NCBI RefSeq assembly: GCF_003234085.1
Contig: NZ_QKSD01000010.1
Location: 138,821 to 202,820 of the forward strand
Length of the DNA: 64,000 bases
Direction of reading: 5' to 3'
Source of the DNA: Curtobacterium sp. MCPF17_052
Lineage (GTDB): Bacteria; Actinomycetota; Actinomycetes; Actinomycetales; Microbacteriaceae
Shown here: in pieces, positions 54,501 to 63,570 of the stretch
Position numbering within the stretch: position 1 is the first letter of the stretch
Layout: the number at the start of each line of letters is the position of its first letter
The notes under the pieces: generated by a model
Databases searched by the model: none
What the model saw: the letters and a program-made list of their open reading frames with translations, nothing else
What the model was told of the DNA's origin: nothing
Translations under genes and position numbers: made by a program

Positions 54501-55958
54501 GTGGCAGAGAACAACGACAAGGCGAACATCGGGGTCATCGGCCTCGCGGTGATGGGCTCGAACCTGGCGCGGAACCTCGCGTCGCGCGAAGGCAACACCG
54601 TCGCGGTCTACAACCGCACCTACGCCCGCACCGAAGAGCTCATGAACGAGCACGGTGACATGGGCTTCATCGCGTCCGAGGACATCGACGGGTTCGTCGC
54701 GTCACTGTCGAAGCCGCGCACCGCGATCATCATGGTCCAGGCCGGCACGGGCACCGACGCGGTGATCTCGCAGCTCGCCGACCGGTTCGAGGAGGGCGAC
54801 ATCATCGTCGACGGCGGCAACGCCAACTTCCACGACACCATCCGGCGTGAGCACGACCTGAAGGAGAAGGGCCTCAACTTCGTCGGCACCGGCATCTCCG
54901 GCGGTGAAGAAGGGGCGCTGCACGGGCCGTCGATCATGCCCGGCGGCTCGGACGAGGCATGGGAGACCCTCGGGCCGATCCTCAAGTCGATCGCCGCCGT
55001 GGCCGAGGGCGAACCCTGCGTCACGCACGTCGGCACCGACGGCGCGGGCCACTTCGTGAAGATGGTCCACAACGGCATCGAGTACGCCGACATGCAGCTC
55101 ATCGCCGAGTCGTACGACCTGCTCCGCCGCGTCGGTGGCTACAGCGTCGACCAGCTCGTGCAGGTGTTCGACGAGTGGAACAAGGGCGACCTCGAGTCCT
55201 ACCTGATCGAGATCACCGGAGAGGTCCTCAAGCAGCAGGACGCCGACACCGGCAAGCCGCTCGTGGACGTCATCCGTGACGCCGCCGGTTCGAAGGGCAC
55301 GGGTGTGTGGACCGTGCAGAACGCGGTCGGCCTCGGCATCCCGGTGTCCGGCATCGGCGAAGCCGTGTTCGCCCGCGCGGTGTCCTCACGCGCGACGCAG
55401 CGCGCTGCGGTGCAGGAGTCGGTGCGGGAGCGCCCGTCGATCGCCGAGGTGCCCGACACCTTCGCCGATGACGTCCGCGCCGCGCTCTACGCCTCGAAGG
55501 TCGTGGCCTACGCGCAGGGGTTCGACCTCATCATCGCCGGGGCGAAGGAGTACGGCTGGGACATCGCTCTCGGGGACATGGCGAAGATCTGGCGCGGCGG
55601 CTGCATCATCCGCGCCCAGTTCCTCAACCGCATCGTCGAGGCGTACGACAAGGACCCGGAGCTCGCGTCCCTGCTCGTCGACCCGTACTTCGCGAACGCC
55701 GTCGCCGAGGGCGAAGCCGCCTGGCGCCGCATCGTCGGCATCGCAGCTGCCTCGGGGATCCCGGCACCCGGGTTCTCGTCGGCGCTGTCGTACTTCGACT
55801 CGCTGGCTTCGGAGCGCCTGCCCGCCGCCCTGATCCAGGGGCAGCGTGACTTCTTCGGAGCGCACACCTACCAGCGCACGGACAAGGACGGCACGTTCCA
55901 CACGCTGTGGTCCGAAGACGGCCGCCCCGAGGTCGAGCAGGAGCCTTCGACGCACTGA
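54501..55958 (+). CDS. gnd: 6-phosphogluconate dehydrogenase (decarboxylating)
   Basis: Pentose-phosphate enzyme making ribulose 5-phosphate, CO2 and NADPH. The 485 residues match the long bacterial type: NIGVIGLAVMGSNLARNLASREG (NADP binding, residue 9), DGGNANFHDTIRRE, GTGISGGEEGALHGPSIMPGG, KMVHNGIEYADMQLIAE with the catalytic Lys, and KGTGVWTVQNAVGLGIPV. The C-terminal helical domain has IWRGGCIIRAQFLNRI. GTG 54501 follows GAAGGAGTCGAC. An earlier TAGATT in the same gap may be its -10 box. A hairpin follows at 55977. Confidence 0.97.
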   Translation: MAENNDKANIGVIGLAVMGSNLARNLASREGNTVAVYNRTYARTEELMNEHGDMGFIASEDIDGFVASLSKPRTAIIMVQAGTGTDAVISQLADRFEEGDIIVDGGNANFHDTIRREHDLKEKGLNFVGTGISGGEEGALHGPSIMPGGSDEAWETLGPILKSIAAVAEGEPCVTHVGTDGAGHFVKMVHNGIEYADMQLIAESYDLLRRVGGYSVDQLVQVFDEWNKGDLESYLIEITGEVLKQQDADTGKPLVDVIRDAAGSKGTGVWTVQNAVGLGIPVSGIGEAVFARAVSSRATQRAAVQESVRERPSIAEVPDTFADDVRAALYASKVVAYAQGFDLIIAGAKEYGWDIALGDMAKIWRGGCIIRAQFLNRIVEAYDKDPELASLLVDPYFANAVAEGEAAWRRIVGIAAASGIPAPGFSSALSYFDSLASERLPAALIQGQRDFFGAHTYQRTDKDGTFHTLWSEDGRPEVEQEPSTH

Positions 55959-55976
55959 TCGCACGCGCTGCAGCCC

Positions 55977-56010
55977 GAGGGCCTCGTCGTCGACGGGGCC
56001 CTCGGTGCGT
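55977..56010 (+). terminator. Hairpin after gnd
   Basis: CCGAGGGCCTCGTC and GACGGGGCCCTCGG pair around a GTC loop, 19 bases past the gnd stop. Confidence 0.6.
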
Positions 56011-56099
56011 CCGGGGCAGCGCGGACCCGGCCCGCTCCTGGCCGAGCCGTGGCCGGCCGGCGGCGTCCAGCGAGCCGTGTCCGCCGGGCCGTGGTCGAC

Positions 56100-56798
56100 T
56101 CAGGCGACGATGCGCTCGCGGGCCAGCCGGGCGAGCAGCTCGTCCAGGCGGTCGACGCGGCCGACCAGACGGTCGGACCCCGGGGCCGCACGGACGAAGA
56201 ACGTCGCGACCGCCGTGGTGTCGTCCGGTCGGACGTAGTGCAGGACGATCGCCGGCGCGGTGCGTCGCCCGGCACCGGGGACCAGGACGTCCTCGAGCCC
56301 GACGTGCACGACGCGGCTCCACCGGATGACGAGCAACCGGGTGGCGCGGCGTCCGTCGAGTTCCCACAGGGACGCCTCGGTCGCCCCGAACGCCCAGGTC
56401 ACGTGCTGCGCGAGCGTGACCTCGGGGCGTGCAGCTTCCAGTGCGCCGCGCAGCTCCGGTGTGGCGGACGCTGGGACCAGCCAGACGGTCGGGTCCACGC
56501 GCCGGACGGCCACGGCGAGCAGGTCGTCCGCTCGTCGCCGGGCGATGGCCCGCGCGCGGAGGACGGCGATGACGATGACCGTCACCCCGATCGCGACGGC
56601 GGCGACCTCGGCGATGCCGAACGCCGTCAGGTCCGCGTCCGGATCGGCGTTCACGACGATGATGCGCGCGGTCACCAGGGCTGCCCAGAGTCCGACGATC
56701 GCCCACCGCAGGGCCAGGAGCCGACGGTACGGCGACCAGCGCTCCCGGTCGCCGCGGGCACGACCAGGACCCGGAACACGGATCGGTCGCCTCGGCAC
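56100..56798 (-). CDS. Hypothetical membrane protein
   Basis: A 232-residue protein not assigned to a named family. A basic N-terminus (VPRRPIRVPGPGRARGDRERW) precedes two membrane helices (LALRWAIVGLWAALVTARIIVV and AFGIAEVAAVAIGVTVIVIAVLRA), then a soluble beta-rich domain of about 140 residues. Stretches such as ASLWELDGRRATRLLVIRWSRVVHVGLEDVLV and VLHYVRPDDTTAVATFFVRA recall a PH-like fold of bacterial membrane proteins, but this is weak. The start is placed at GTG 56798. Divergent from the molybdopterin enzyme. Confidence 0.65.
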   Translation of the reverse strand: MPRRPIRVPGPGRARGDRERWSPYRRLLALRWAIVGLWAALVTARIIVVNADPDADLTAFGIAEVAAVAIGVTVIVIAVLRARAIARRRADDLLAVAVRRVDPTVWLVPASATPELRGALEAARPEVTLAQHVTWAFGATEASLWELDGRRATRLLVIRWSRVVHVGLEDVLVPGAGRRTAPAIVLHYVRPDDTTAVATFFVRAAPGSDRLVGRVDRLDELLARLARERIVA

Positions 56799-56914
56799 GG
56801 TGACGATCCTGCCACGGCGGCGGACTCCGTCGGCACGTCCGTGGATGAACGCTCCCCCAACCGGTGTCCGCACCGGATCGCCCGTTCCCAGCGGCGCTGA
56901 CCTAGCATCCGAGG

Positions 56915-58492
56915 GTGACCGAGCCTGACCCGCGCCTCCTCCCGCACCGTCGCTGGGCCGCCGCGCTCGTCGGGGTGATCGCCATGCTCGCGTTCCTGGC
57001 CGTCGCGGAGCTCGGCGCGCTGCTGCTCGGCGGTGCCGGCAGTCCGCTCGTCGCCGTCGGTTCGGCGGTCATCGACCTCGCGCCCCGGGGAGCGAAGGAC
57101 CTGATGGTGTCGCTGTTCGGCACCGGGGACAAGGTGGCGTTGTTCGCACTGATGACGGTCATCCTGGTCGTCGTCACCGCCGGCGCCGGGGTCCTCGAGC
57201 GTCGCCGACCGCCGTACGGCGCCCTGGTCTTCGCCGCCGGCGGAGTGCTCGCCCTGCTCGCCGTCACCACCCGTTCCGGCAGCGGCACCTTCGACGGCGC
57301 ACCCACCGTCCTCGGGGTGGCCGCGTCGATCATCGCCCTCCGACTCCTGCTGCAGCGCCTCCGCCGGTGGGAGGACGCCCGCGCCGTCCCGACCGCCGGT
57401 GCCGACCGTGCCGGCGGGGTCCAGCGTCGCTCGTTCATCGGCTGGGCGGTGACCACCGCAGCGGTCGCGGCGGTGGTGGGGAGCGCCTCCCGGCTGGGGT
57501 CGGCGTCGCTGCAGGCCGCAGCCGCGGTCCGCCGGGCCGTGCGGCTGCCGACCCCGGTGACCACGGCGACACCGGTGCCGGCCGGCGCAAGCCTCGACGT
57601 GACGGGCATCACGCCCTACGTCACGCCGAACGCCGACTTCTACCGGATCGACACCGCGCTCCGCGTGCCGTCGATCGACCCCGCCGACTGGTCGCTGAAG
57701 ATCCACGGCGAGGTCGAGGAAACGGTCGAGATCACCTGGGCAGAGTTGCTCGCCCTCCCCCTCGAAGAGCACATGGCCACGCTGAGCTGCGTCTCGAACG
57801 AGGTCGGCGGCGACCTGATCGGCAACGCGCTCTGGCTCGGCTACCCGATCCGGTCGCTCCTCGCCCGTGCCCGACCGAAGCCGGGAGCCGACATGGTCCT
57901 CTCGCGGAGCATCGACGGGTTCACCGCCGGCACACCGCTCGACGTGCTGCAGGACGACGGGACGCAGGCGCTCGTCGCCGTCGGCATGAACGGATCGCCG
58001 CTGCCCGCCGAACACGGGTTCCCCGCGCGACTCGTCGTCCCGGGACTGTTCGGGTACGTCTCCGCGACCAAGTGGGTGACCGAGCTCGAGGTGACACGGT
58101 TCGCGAGGGCGCAGGGCTACTGGACGCCCCGCGGGTGGTCCGAGCGCGGGCCGGTGAAGCTCGAGTCGCGGATCGACACACCCACCGACGGCACTTCGGT
58201 GAAGGTCGGTGACCGGGTCCCGATCGCCGGCGTCGCCTGGCAGCCGCACATCGGTGTGAAGGCCGTGCAGGTGAAGGTCGGGTCCGCCGGGTGGCAGGAC
58301 GCCGAGCTCGCCGACTCCGTCTCGTCCGACACCTGGCGGCAGTGGGTCTACCGGTGGACGGCGGTCGCCGGGCAGCACGAGGTGCAGGTCCGCGCGGTCA
58401 GCGCCGAGGGCGAGGTGCAGACGAGCGTGCAGCGGCCGCCGGCTCCGAACGGTGCGAGCGGCTGGCACGGGGTCACCATCTCCGCGTCCTGA
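56915..58492 (+). CDS. Molybdopterin-dependent oxidoreductase, sulfite-oxidase fold, membrane-anchored
   Basis: A 525-residue protein with three or four helices at the N-terminus (residues 12-150, e.g. WAAALVGVIAMLAFLAVAELGALLLGG), an Arg pair then another hydrophobic stretch (RRSFIGWAVTTAAVAAVVGSASRL, like a Tat-type signal without a perfect motif), then a molybdopterin-binding domain at 230-400 with EEHMATLSCVSNEVGGDLIGNALWLGYPI (the Cys is the probable Mo ligand) and HGFPARLVVPGLFGYVSATKWVTEL, and a C-terminal Ig-like dimerisation domain. The natural substrate is unknown. GTG 56915 lies six bases after TAGCAT (56903-56908), so the message is probably leaderless. Confidence 0.9.
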   Translation: MTEPDPRLLPHRRWAAALVGVIAMLAFLAVAELGALLLGGAGSPLVAVGSAVIDLAPRGAKDLMVSLFGTGDKVALFALMTVILVVVTAGAGVLERRRPPYGALVFAAGGVLALLAVTTRSGSGTFDGAPTVLGVAASIIALRLLLQRLRRWEDARAVPTAGADRAGGVQRRSFIGWAVTTAAVAAVVGSASRLGSASLQAAAAVRRAVRLPTPVTTATPVPAGASLDVTGITPYVTPNADFYRIDTALRVPSIDPADWSLKIHGEVEETVEITWAELLALPLEEHMATLSCVSNEVGGDLIGNALWLGYPIRSLLARARPKPGADMVLSRSIDGFTAGTPLDVLQDDGTQALVAVGMNGSPLPAEHGFPARLVVPGLFGYVSATKWVTELEVTRFARAQGYWTPRGWSERGPVKLESRIDTPTDGTSVKVGDRVPIAGVAWQPHIGVKAVQVKVGSAGWQDAELADSVSSDTWRQWVYRWTAVAGQHEVQVRAVSAEGEVQTSVQRPPAPNGASGWHGVTISAS

Positions 58493-58656
58493 CGGGAGGC
58501 GCGGGTCCCCGCCGACGGGTCCGTCGCGCCGGCGAGACGCCCCCGTCTCCCTTCGGCGCCGCAGGAGTCGCGAGACGCCGTCGACCTCGGCGGCGTCTCG
58601 GGGGTTCGCCGGCGTCTCGGGGGTTCGGCGGCGCTCGGGGGTTCGGCGGCGTTCCG
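58492..58656. repeat. Array C3: head-to-head 19-bp-period repeats, with a half family A site
   Basis: Reverse cores CGAGACGCCC at 58533, a degenerate one at 58552 and CGAGACGCCG at 58571, a 10-bp centre 58581-58590, then forward cores at 58591, 58610, 58629 (one base deleted) and 58647. Spacers are GGGGTTCG-like, distinct from C1 and C2. A GACGGGAGGCGCGGG half-site of family A starts the gap at 58493. It lies between the convergent molybdopterin and PrmC-like genes. Confidence 0.85.
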
Positions 58657-58684
58657 GCAGGCGGCGACGTTCGGACCGCAGTCG

Positions 58685-59467
58685 TCAGGCGGTGAGGAGG
58701 GTCGCGACCACGCAGGTGCCGTCGACCTCGTCGTCGCGGGCGAGTTCGGCAGCGAAACCGGCTGCACGGAAGAGGCCCGCGGACACCGGCGCCTGCGCTC
58801 CCGACACCTCGATGACGACCGCCCCGCCGGGCCGCAGCCACGAAGCCGCACCGGCAGCGATCCGCCGGTGCACGTCGAGGCCGTCCGCGCCGCCGTCGAG
58901 GGCGACCCGGTGTTCGTGGTCCCGGGCCTCCGGCGGCATGGTGCCGATGGCGTCAGTCGGCACGTAGGGGGCGTTCACGGTGAGCACGTCGACCTGCCCG
59001 TGGAACCGGGTCGGCAGCGGTGCGAAGAGGTCACCCGTCACGACGATCCCCCGGTCGCCGAGGTTCTCCGCTGCCACGTCGGTGGCGTCCGGGTCGATGT
59101 CGGACGCGACGAGGTCGAGCGCTCCGATCCGTTCCAGCAGCGCCATGCCGATCGCTCCGGCACCGCAGCAGAGGTCGACGACGCGGTCGTACCGGTGCAG
59201 GCGCCGAGCGGCTTCGGTGACGACGACCCGGGTCCGGGCTCGCGGTACGAACACCCCGGGCGTCACGCGGACGCGGTGCCCGTCGAACGCTGCCCAGCCC
59301 AGGACGTACTCGAGCGGCTCCCCCGCCAGGCGCCGCTGCAGCAGTCCGCGGAGCCGCGCCGGGTCGCCGTCGCCGGCCGCGAGCAGCAGGTCGGCTTCGT
59401 CCTCGGCGAAGACGCTCCCCGCCGCGCGGAGTCGGGCGGCGAGGGCGTCCCGCGGGGTCAGTGCCAC
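58685..59467 (-). CDS. PrmC-related protein N5-glutamine methyltransferase
   Basis: A 260-residue SAM-dependent methyltransferase like PrmC/HemK, which methylates the GGQ glutamine of release factors. An N-terminal helical part (1-60) leads to VDLCCGAGAIGMALLERI (SAM binding, near 100) and DIDPDATDVAAENL. Where PrmC has NPPY, this protein has VNAPYVPTDAIGTMPPEARDHE. I recall NAPY as usual in the putative actinobacterial subfamily (TIGR03704 type), so a substrate other than RF1/RF2 is possible. GTG 59467. It lies 16 bases after prs on the same strand. Confidence 0.85.
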   Translation of the reverse strand: MALTPRDALAARLRAAGSVFAEDEADLLLAAGDGDPARLRGLLQRRLAGEPLEYVLGWAAFDGHRVRVTPGVFVPRARTRVVVTEAARRLHRYDRVVDLCCGAGAIGMALLERIGALDLVASDIDPDATDVAAENLGDRGIVVTGDLFAPLPTRFHGQVDVLTVNAPYVPTDAIGTMPPEARDHEHRVALDGGADGLDVHRRIAAGAASWLRPGGAVVIEVSGAQAPVSAGLFRAAGFAAELARDDEVDGTCVVATLLTA

Positions 59468-59483
59468 GGCTGCGTCCGAGGAC

Positions 59484-60461
59484 TCAGGCGGCGCCGTCGA
59501 ACATCGACGTCACCGAGCCGTCGTCGAAGACCTCGTGGATGGCGCGGGCGATGAGCGGTGCGATCGGCAGGACCTCGAGCTTGTCCCAGCGCTTCTCGGG
59601 CGGGACCGGCAGCGTGTCGGTGACGACGACGCGGTCGATGAACTCGCTCTGCAGCAGCTCGGTCGCCGGGTCGGAGAACACCGCATGGGTGGCTGCCACG
59701 ACGACGCCCTTGGCCCCGCTGGCCTTGAGGGCCTCGGCCGCCTTGGCGATGGTGCGGCCGGTGTCGATCAGGTCGTCGACGAGCAGGCACCAGCGACCGG
59801 AGACGTCACCGACGATCTCGTGCACGGAGACCTGGTTCGGGACGAGCGGGTCGCGACGCTTGTGGATGATCGCCAGCGGCGCCCCGAGCTTCTCGGACCA
59901 GATGTCGGCGACTCGCACGCGACCCATGTCGGGCGAGACGACGGTCAGCGTCTCGGGGTCGAGCATCTCGCGGAAGCGCTCGAGGAGCACCGGCATCGCG
60001 AACAGGTGGTCGACCGGGCCGTCGAAGAATCCCTGGATCTGCGGGGCGTGCAGGTCGACACTCATGATGCGGTGCGCGCCGGCGGCCTTGAACAGGTCGG
60101 CGACCAGACGGGCCGAGATCGGCTCGCGGCCACGGCCCTTCTTGTCCTGCCGGGCGTACGGGTAGAACGGCGCGACGACCGTGATGCGCTTGGCGGAAGC
60201 ACGCTTCAGGGCGTCGACCATGATGAGCTGCTCCATGAGCCACTCGTTGATCGGCGCGGTGTGCGACTGGATGACGAAGGCGTCGCAGCCGCGGACCGAC
60301 TCGTCGAAGCGGGCGTAGAGCTCACCGTTGGCGAAGGTCCGGGCGTCGGTCGGGACGAGGTCGACACCGAGCTCTTCCGCGATCGACTTCGACAGTTCCG
60401 GGTGCGCTCGCCCTGCGACCAGGACGAGTCGCTTCTGGCCGGTTGTCTTGATTCCGGACAC
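59484..60461 (-). CDS. prs: Ribose-phosphate diphosphokinase
   Basis: Makes PRPP from ribose 5-phosphate and ATP for nucleotide, histidine and tryptophan synthesis. The 325-residue class I enzyme has PFYPYARQDKKGRGREPISARL (ATP-binding flexible loop), IMSVDLHAPQIQGFFD (Mg site), KRRDPLVPNQVSVHEIVGD and the PRPP loop LLVDDLIDTGRTIAKAAEAL. It follows glmU by 111 bases on the same strand, the standard glmU-prs order. GTG 60461. Confidence 0.97.
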   Translation of the reverse strand: MSGIKTTGQKRLVLVAGRAHPELSKSIAEELGVDLVPTDARTFANGELYARFDESVRGCDAFVIQSHTAPINEWLMEQLIMVDALKRASAKRITVVAPFYPYARQDKKGRGREPISARLVADLFKAAGAHRIMSVDLHAPQIQGFFDGPVDHLFAMPVLLERFREMLDPETLTVVSPDMGRVRVADIWSEKLGAPLAIIHKRRDPLVPNQVSVHEIVGDVSGRWCLLVDDLIDTGRTIAKAAEALKASGAKGVVVAATHAVFSDPATELLQSEFIDRVVVTDTLPVPPEKRWDKLEVLPIAPLIARAIHEVFDDGSVTSMFDGAA

Positions 60462-60572
60462 GTGTGGTGCTCACTCCCTGACCCCGTGGAGGGGCCGATC
60501 TGACCCGCCGGGGCCGATGTCCTGGGCTCCGGTCGGGGCCCACCGCTGACGGCACGGGGACCGTCGAAGGTG

Positions 60573-62000
60573 TCATTCGCCTCGCGCACGCCGAGCGGAC
60601 TCGGCCGCCGGGGTACCGGGTCGGTTCTCCTCGACCCATCCCTCGGTGTTGCGCTGTGGGGCGTAGCTGATCGCGAGCGACCCGGCCGGCACGTCCTTGC
60701 GGACGGTCGTGCCTGCACCGGTGTACGCCCCGTCACCAATCCTAACCGGGGCGACGAACACGTTGTGCGACCCGGTCCGGACGTCGGAGCCGATGACGGT
60801 GCGGTGCTTGTGGACGCCGTCGTAGTTCGCCGTGATGGTGTTCGCGCCGATGTTGGAGTCCTCGCCGACCTCCGTGTCGCCGATGTAGGACAGGTGCGGC
60901 ACCTTGCTCCCGCGGCCGATCACGGCGTTCTTCGTCTCGACGAAGGTCCCGATCTTGCCCCGCTCGCCCAGGATCGTGCCGGGCCGCAGGTAGGCGAAGG
61001 GTCCGACCGAGGCACCGTCCCCGATGACCGCGAGGGTGGCGTCGACCCGGTTCACGGTGGCGCCCGCCCCGACCTCGGTGTCCCGCAGCGTGGTGCCGGG
61101 CCCGACGACAGCGCCGGTGGCGATCGCCGTCGCACCGAGGAGCTGGGTGTCGGGCAGCAGTTCGGCATCGGGTTCGATCGTGACGTCGAGGTCGATCCAC
61201 GTCGAGGCGGGGTCCTGCACGCTGACCCCGGCCAGCTGGTGCCGGCGGACGATCCGGGCGTTGAGCTCCCGCGCCGCGTCAGAGAGCTGCGCGCGGTCGT
61301 TGATGCCGGCGACGAGCCACGGGTCGGTCAGCGTGACGACGTCCACCCGGCCACCGCGGGCGGCGATGAGTGCCGGGACGTCGGTGATGTACTTCTCACC
61401 CTGGGCGTTCTCGGTCGTCAGGGACGGCAGCACGGCGCGCAGCTCGGTGACGTCGAAGGCGTAGATGCCGGCGTTGGCCTCGGTGATCTGCAGCTGCTCC
61501 GGTGTGGCGTCCTTGTGCTCGACGACCCCGGCGAACGACCCGTCGGCATTGCGCACGATCCGCCCGAGTCCGGTCGGATCGGGAGCGATCGCACTGACGA
61601 AGGTCGCGCCGTGGCCACCACCGCCGTGGGCGTTGACGAGGGTGCGCAGGCTCTGCGCGTCGAGCAGCGGGACGTCGCCGGAGAGCACCACGACGACCCC
61701 GTCGAAGTCGGCGGGGAGCGCGTGGACCGCGACCTCGACCGCACGCCCGGTCCCTGGGACGTCATCCTGGTCCACCAGGAGGGCGTCGGGGGCTCGCTCG
61801 GTGATCTCGGCGGCGACGCGGTCGCGCTCGTGCCGCACCACGACGGCGACGTGCTCCGGGGACAGCGACTCCGCGGTCCGGAGCACGTGGGCGATGAGTG
61901 GCAGGCCGGCGAGCCGGTGCAGCACCTTGGGGAGCGAGGACTTCATGCGCGTGCCCTGCCCGGCGGCGAGGACGACGACGGCGATCCGCTGGTCGGTCAT
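60573..62000 (-). CDS. glmU: Bifunctional UDP-N-acetylglucosamine pyrophosphorylase/glucosamine-1-phosphate acetyltransferase
   Basis: Makes UDP-GlcNAc for peptidoglycan in two steps. The 475-residue protein has an N-terminal pyrophosphorylase (VVVLAAGQGTRMKSSLPKVLHRLAGLP, residues 8-34; LSGDVPLL; NAGIYAFD) and, from about 255, a left-handed beta-helix of hexapeptide repeats with the acetyl-CoA site (PFAYLRPGTILGERGKIGTFVETKNAVIG and YIGDTEVGEDSNIGANTITANYDG). ATG 62000 is favoured; ATG 62009 is three codons upstream. Leads glmU-prs-methyltransferase. Confidence 0.97.
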   Translation of the reverse strand: MTDQRIAVVVLAAGQGTRMKSSLPKVLHRLAGLPLIAHVLRTAESLSPEHVAVVVRHERDRVAAEITERAPDALLVDQDDVPGTGRAVEVAVHALPADFDGVVVVLSGDVPLLDAQSLRTLVNAHGGGGHGATFVSAIAPDPTGLGRIVRNADGSFAGVVEHKDATPEQLQITEANAGIYAFDVTELRAVLPSLTTENAQGEKYITDVPALIAARGGRVDVVTLTDPWLVAGINDRAQLSDAARELNARIVRRHQLAGVSVQDPASTWIDLDVTIEPDAELLPDTQLLGATAIATGAVVGPGTTLRDTEVGAGATVNRVDATLAVIGDGASVGPFAYLRPGTILGERGKIGTFVETKNAVIGRGSKVPHLSYIGDTEVGEDSNIGANTITANYDGVHKHRTVIGSDVRTGSHNVFVAPVRIGDGAYTGAGTTVRKDVPAGSLAISYAPQRNTEGWVEENRPGTPAAESARRARGE

Positions 62001-62140
62001 GCGTCCCATCCTGGCGCACTGCCTCGGCCGCGGCTGACCGTCGCGCCGATGTGTGGGCAACTGCGCGGAGAACCGCATCGGTGCAGGGGAAGCCGCACGG
62101 AGCCGCCGAGCCACGCACCGGCTGTCACGGCCGGACCACG

Positions 62141-62181
62141 GGAGGCCCGGTGCCGGCCCGTCGGACCGGCACCGGGCCTCC
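62141..62181. repeat. GGGAGGC hairpin (family A)
   Basis: GGAGGCCCGGTGCCGG and CCGGCACCGGGCCTCC are perfect 16-base arms, just after the alcohol dehydrogenase stop and upstream of glmU. A likely terminator for the former. Confidence 0.75.
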
Positions 62182-62196
62182 AGGCCGGCACCACCG

Positions 62197-63423
62197 TCAG
62201 ACGGTCAGGTCCGTCAGCTCGACCTTGATCCAGCCGGGCTCGCGGCGGTCGAACGCCTCGTAGGCCTCGATGGCGGAGCCGATGCCCTCGTGCTCGGTGA
62301 TGAGCGCCGTCGGGTCGAACTGCCCGGCCGCGACCATGTCGATGAGCGGCGGCGTGACCGAGTGGTGATCGCAGTTGCCCATGCGGATGGTGAGGTTCTT
62401 GTTCATCGCCTCGCCGATCGGGTACGACTGCGCGGTCGGGCCGTAGACGCCGATGATCCCGATCCGGCCGTACTTGGCCACCGAGGCGACCGCCCAATGC
62501 GCGACCTGCGACGGTCCGTCGCCGGGCTTCCACTGCTGCTGCTCGCCGAACCCGTCGGGTGAGGCGTCCGGAGCGACCTGCTGCACCTCGGCGTCGAACG
62601 CGGCAGCCTGCTCGTCCGACACGGCGGCCGGGCCGTGCTTCGGCCGTTCCGCGTCCACGCCGACCGCGTCGATGACCGCGTCGGCACCGATGCCGTTGGT
62701 GAGGTCCATGATCGCCTGGACCGGGTCCTCCCGGTTGTAGTCGACGACCTCGCAGTGCTGCGCGAGTGCCGCGGCGAGCCGGGTCTCGTGCCCGTCGACC
62801 ACGATGACGCGGCCGGCGCCCTGCTTGTAGGCGGACGCGGCCGCGAACTGGCCGACGATGCCCGCCCCGAACACCACGACCACGTCGCCGCGGCGGACGC
62901 CGGCGAGCTCGGCGCCGAACCAGCCGGTCGGGAAGATGTCCGAGAGCAGGATCGCCTGCTCGTCGCTGACGTTCTCCGGCAGCGGGTGCATGGTGTTCTG
63001 CGCCCACGGCACACGGACGTACTCGGCCTGCAGTCCGTCGACGGGGCCGGTGGACTGCGGGCCGCCGAAGAAGCTCGTGCCCGCCTGGGGTCCGTTCGGG
63101 TTCGCGACGTCGCACTGCGCGGTCTGGCCCATGCGGCAGTACCGGCAGGCGCCGCAGGAGATGGTCGAGTTGATGACGACGCGATCGCCCGGGCTGAAGC
63201 CGCGGACGGCGTCGCCGACCTGGGAGACGACGCCGACGGCCTCGTGCCCGAGGATCGTGCCCTCGATCATGGGGGCCATGGTGCCGCGCACGAAGTGCAG
63301 GTCGGTGCCGCAGATCGCCGAGCGGGTGATGTGCACGATCGCGTCGTGCGGGTCCTGGATGGTGGGCTCCGGGACCTCGTCGAGCCGGATGTCGCCGATG
63401 CCGTGCCAGACAACTGCCTTCAT
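62197..63423 (-). CDS. Zinc-dependent alcohol dehydrogenase, formaldehyde-dehydrogenase-like
   Basis: Medium-chain dehydrogenase of 408 residues. The catalytic zinc ligands are in AICGTDLHFVRG and ILGHEAVGVV, and the structural zinc site is ISCGACRYCRMGQTAQC near residue 95. NAD-binding motif VVVFGAGIVGQFAAASAY and VVDGHETRLAAA near 195. Compared with 350-residue ADHs it has an insertion at about 265-325 (RPKHGPAAVSDEQAAAFDAEVQQVAPDASPDGFGEQQQ), as in glutathione-independent formaldehyde dehydrogenases; formaldehyde or a related aldehyde is plausible but unproven. ATG 63423. The upstream gap holds tandem repeat D and no gene. Confidence 0.92.
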   Translation of the reverse strand: MKAVVWHGIGDIRLDEVPEPTIQDPHDAIVHITRSAICGTDLHFVRGTMAPMIEGTILGHEAVGVVSQVGDAVRGFSPGDRVVINSTISCGACRYCRMGQTAQCDVANPNGPQAGTSFFGGPQSTGPVDGLQAEYVRVPWAQNTMHPLPENVSDEQAILLSDIFPTGWFGAELAGVRRGDVVVVFGAGIVGQFAAASAYKQGAGRVIVVDGHETRLAAALAQHCEVVDYNREDPVQAIMDLTNGIGADAVIDAVGVDAERPKHGPAAVSDEQAAAFDAEVQQVAPDASPDGFGEQQQWKPGDGPSQVAHWAVASVAKYGRIGIIGVYGPTAQSYPIGEAMNKNLTIRMGNCDHHSVTPPLIDMVAAGQFDPTALITEHEGIGSAIEAYEAFDRREPGWIKVELTDLTV

Positions 63424-63570
63424 GGGTTCCTCCTCGTGGGTCGTCCGGGCGGACGCTACGCGCGGGGGTCCCCGCGGCCACGGAGGGCGGAGCGGCATGC
63501 GGACAGGCGGGCGGGCACGCTGGCCGGGCGGGCGCAGGGCGTCGACGCGCGCGGGCGCAGGGCGTCGAGA

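Noticed and set aside
62053..62562. Plus-strand gene overlapping the 3' end of the alcohol dehydrogenase
   Set aside because: It is antisense to the ADH coding sequence and lacks any motif.
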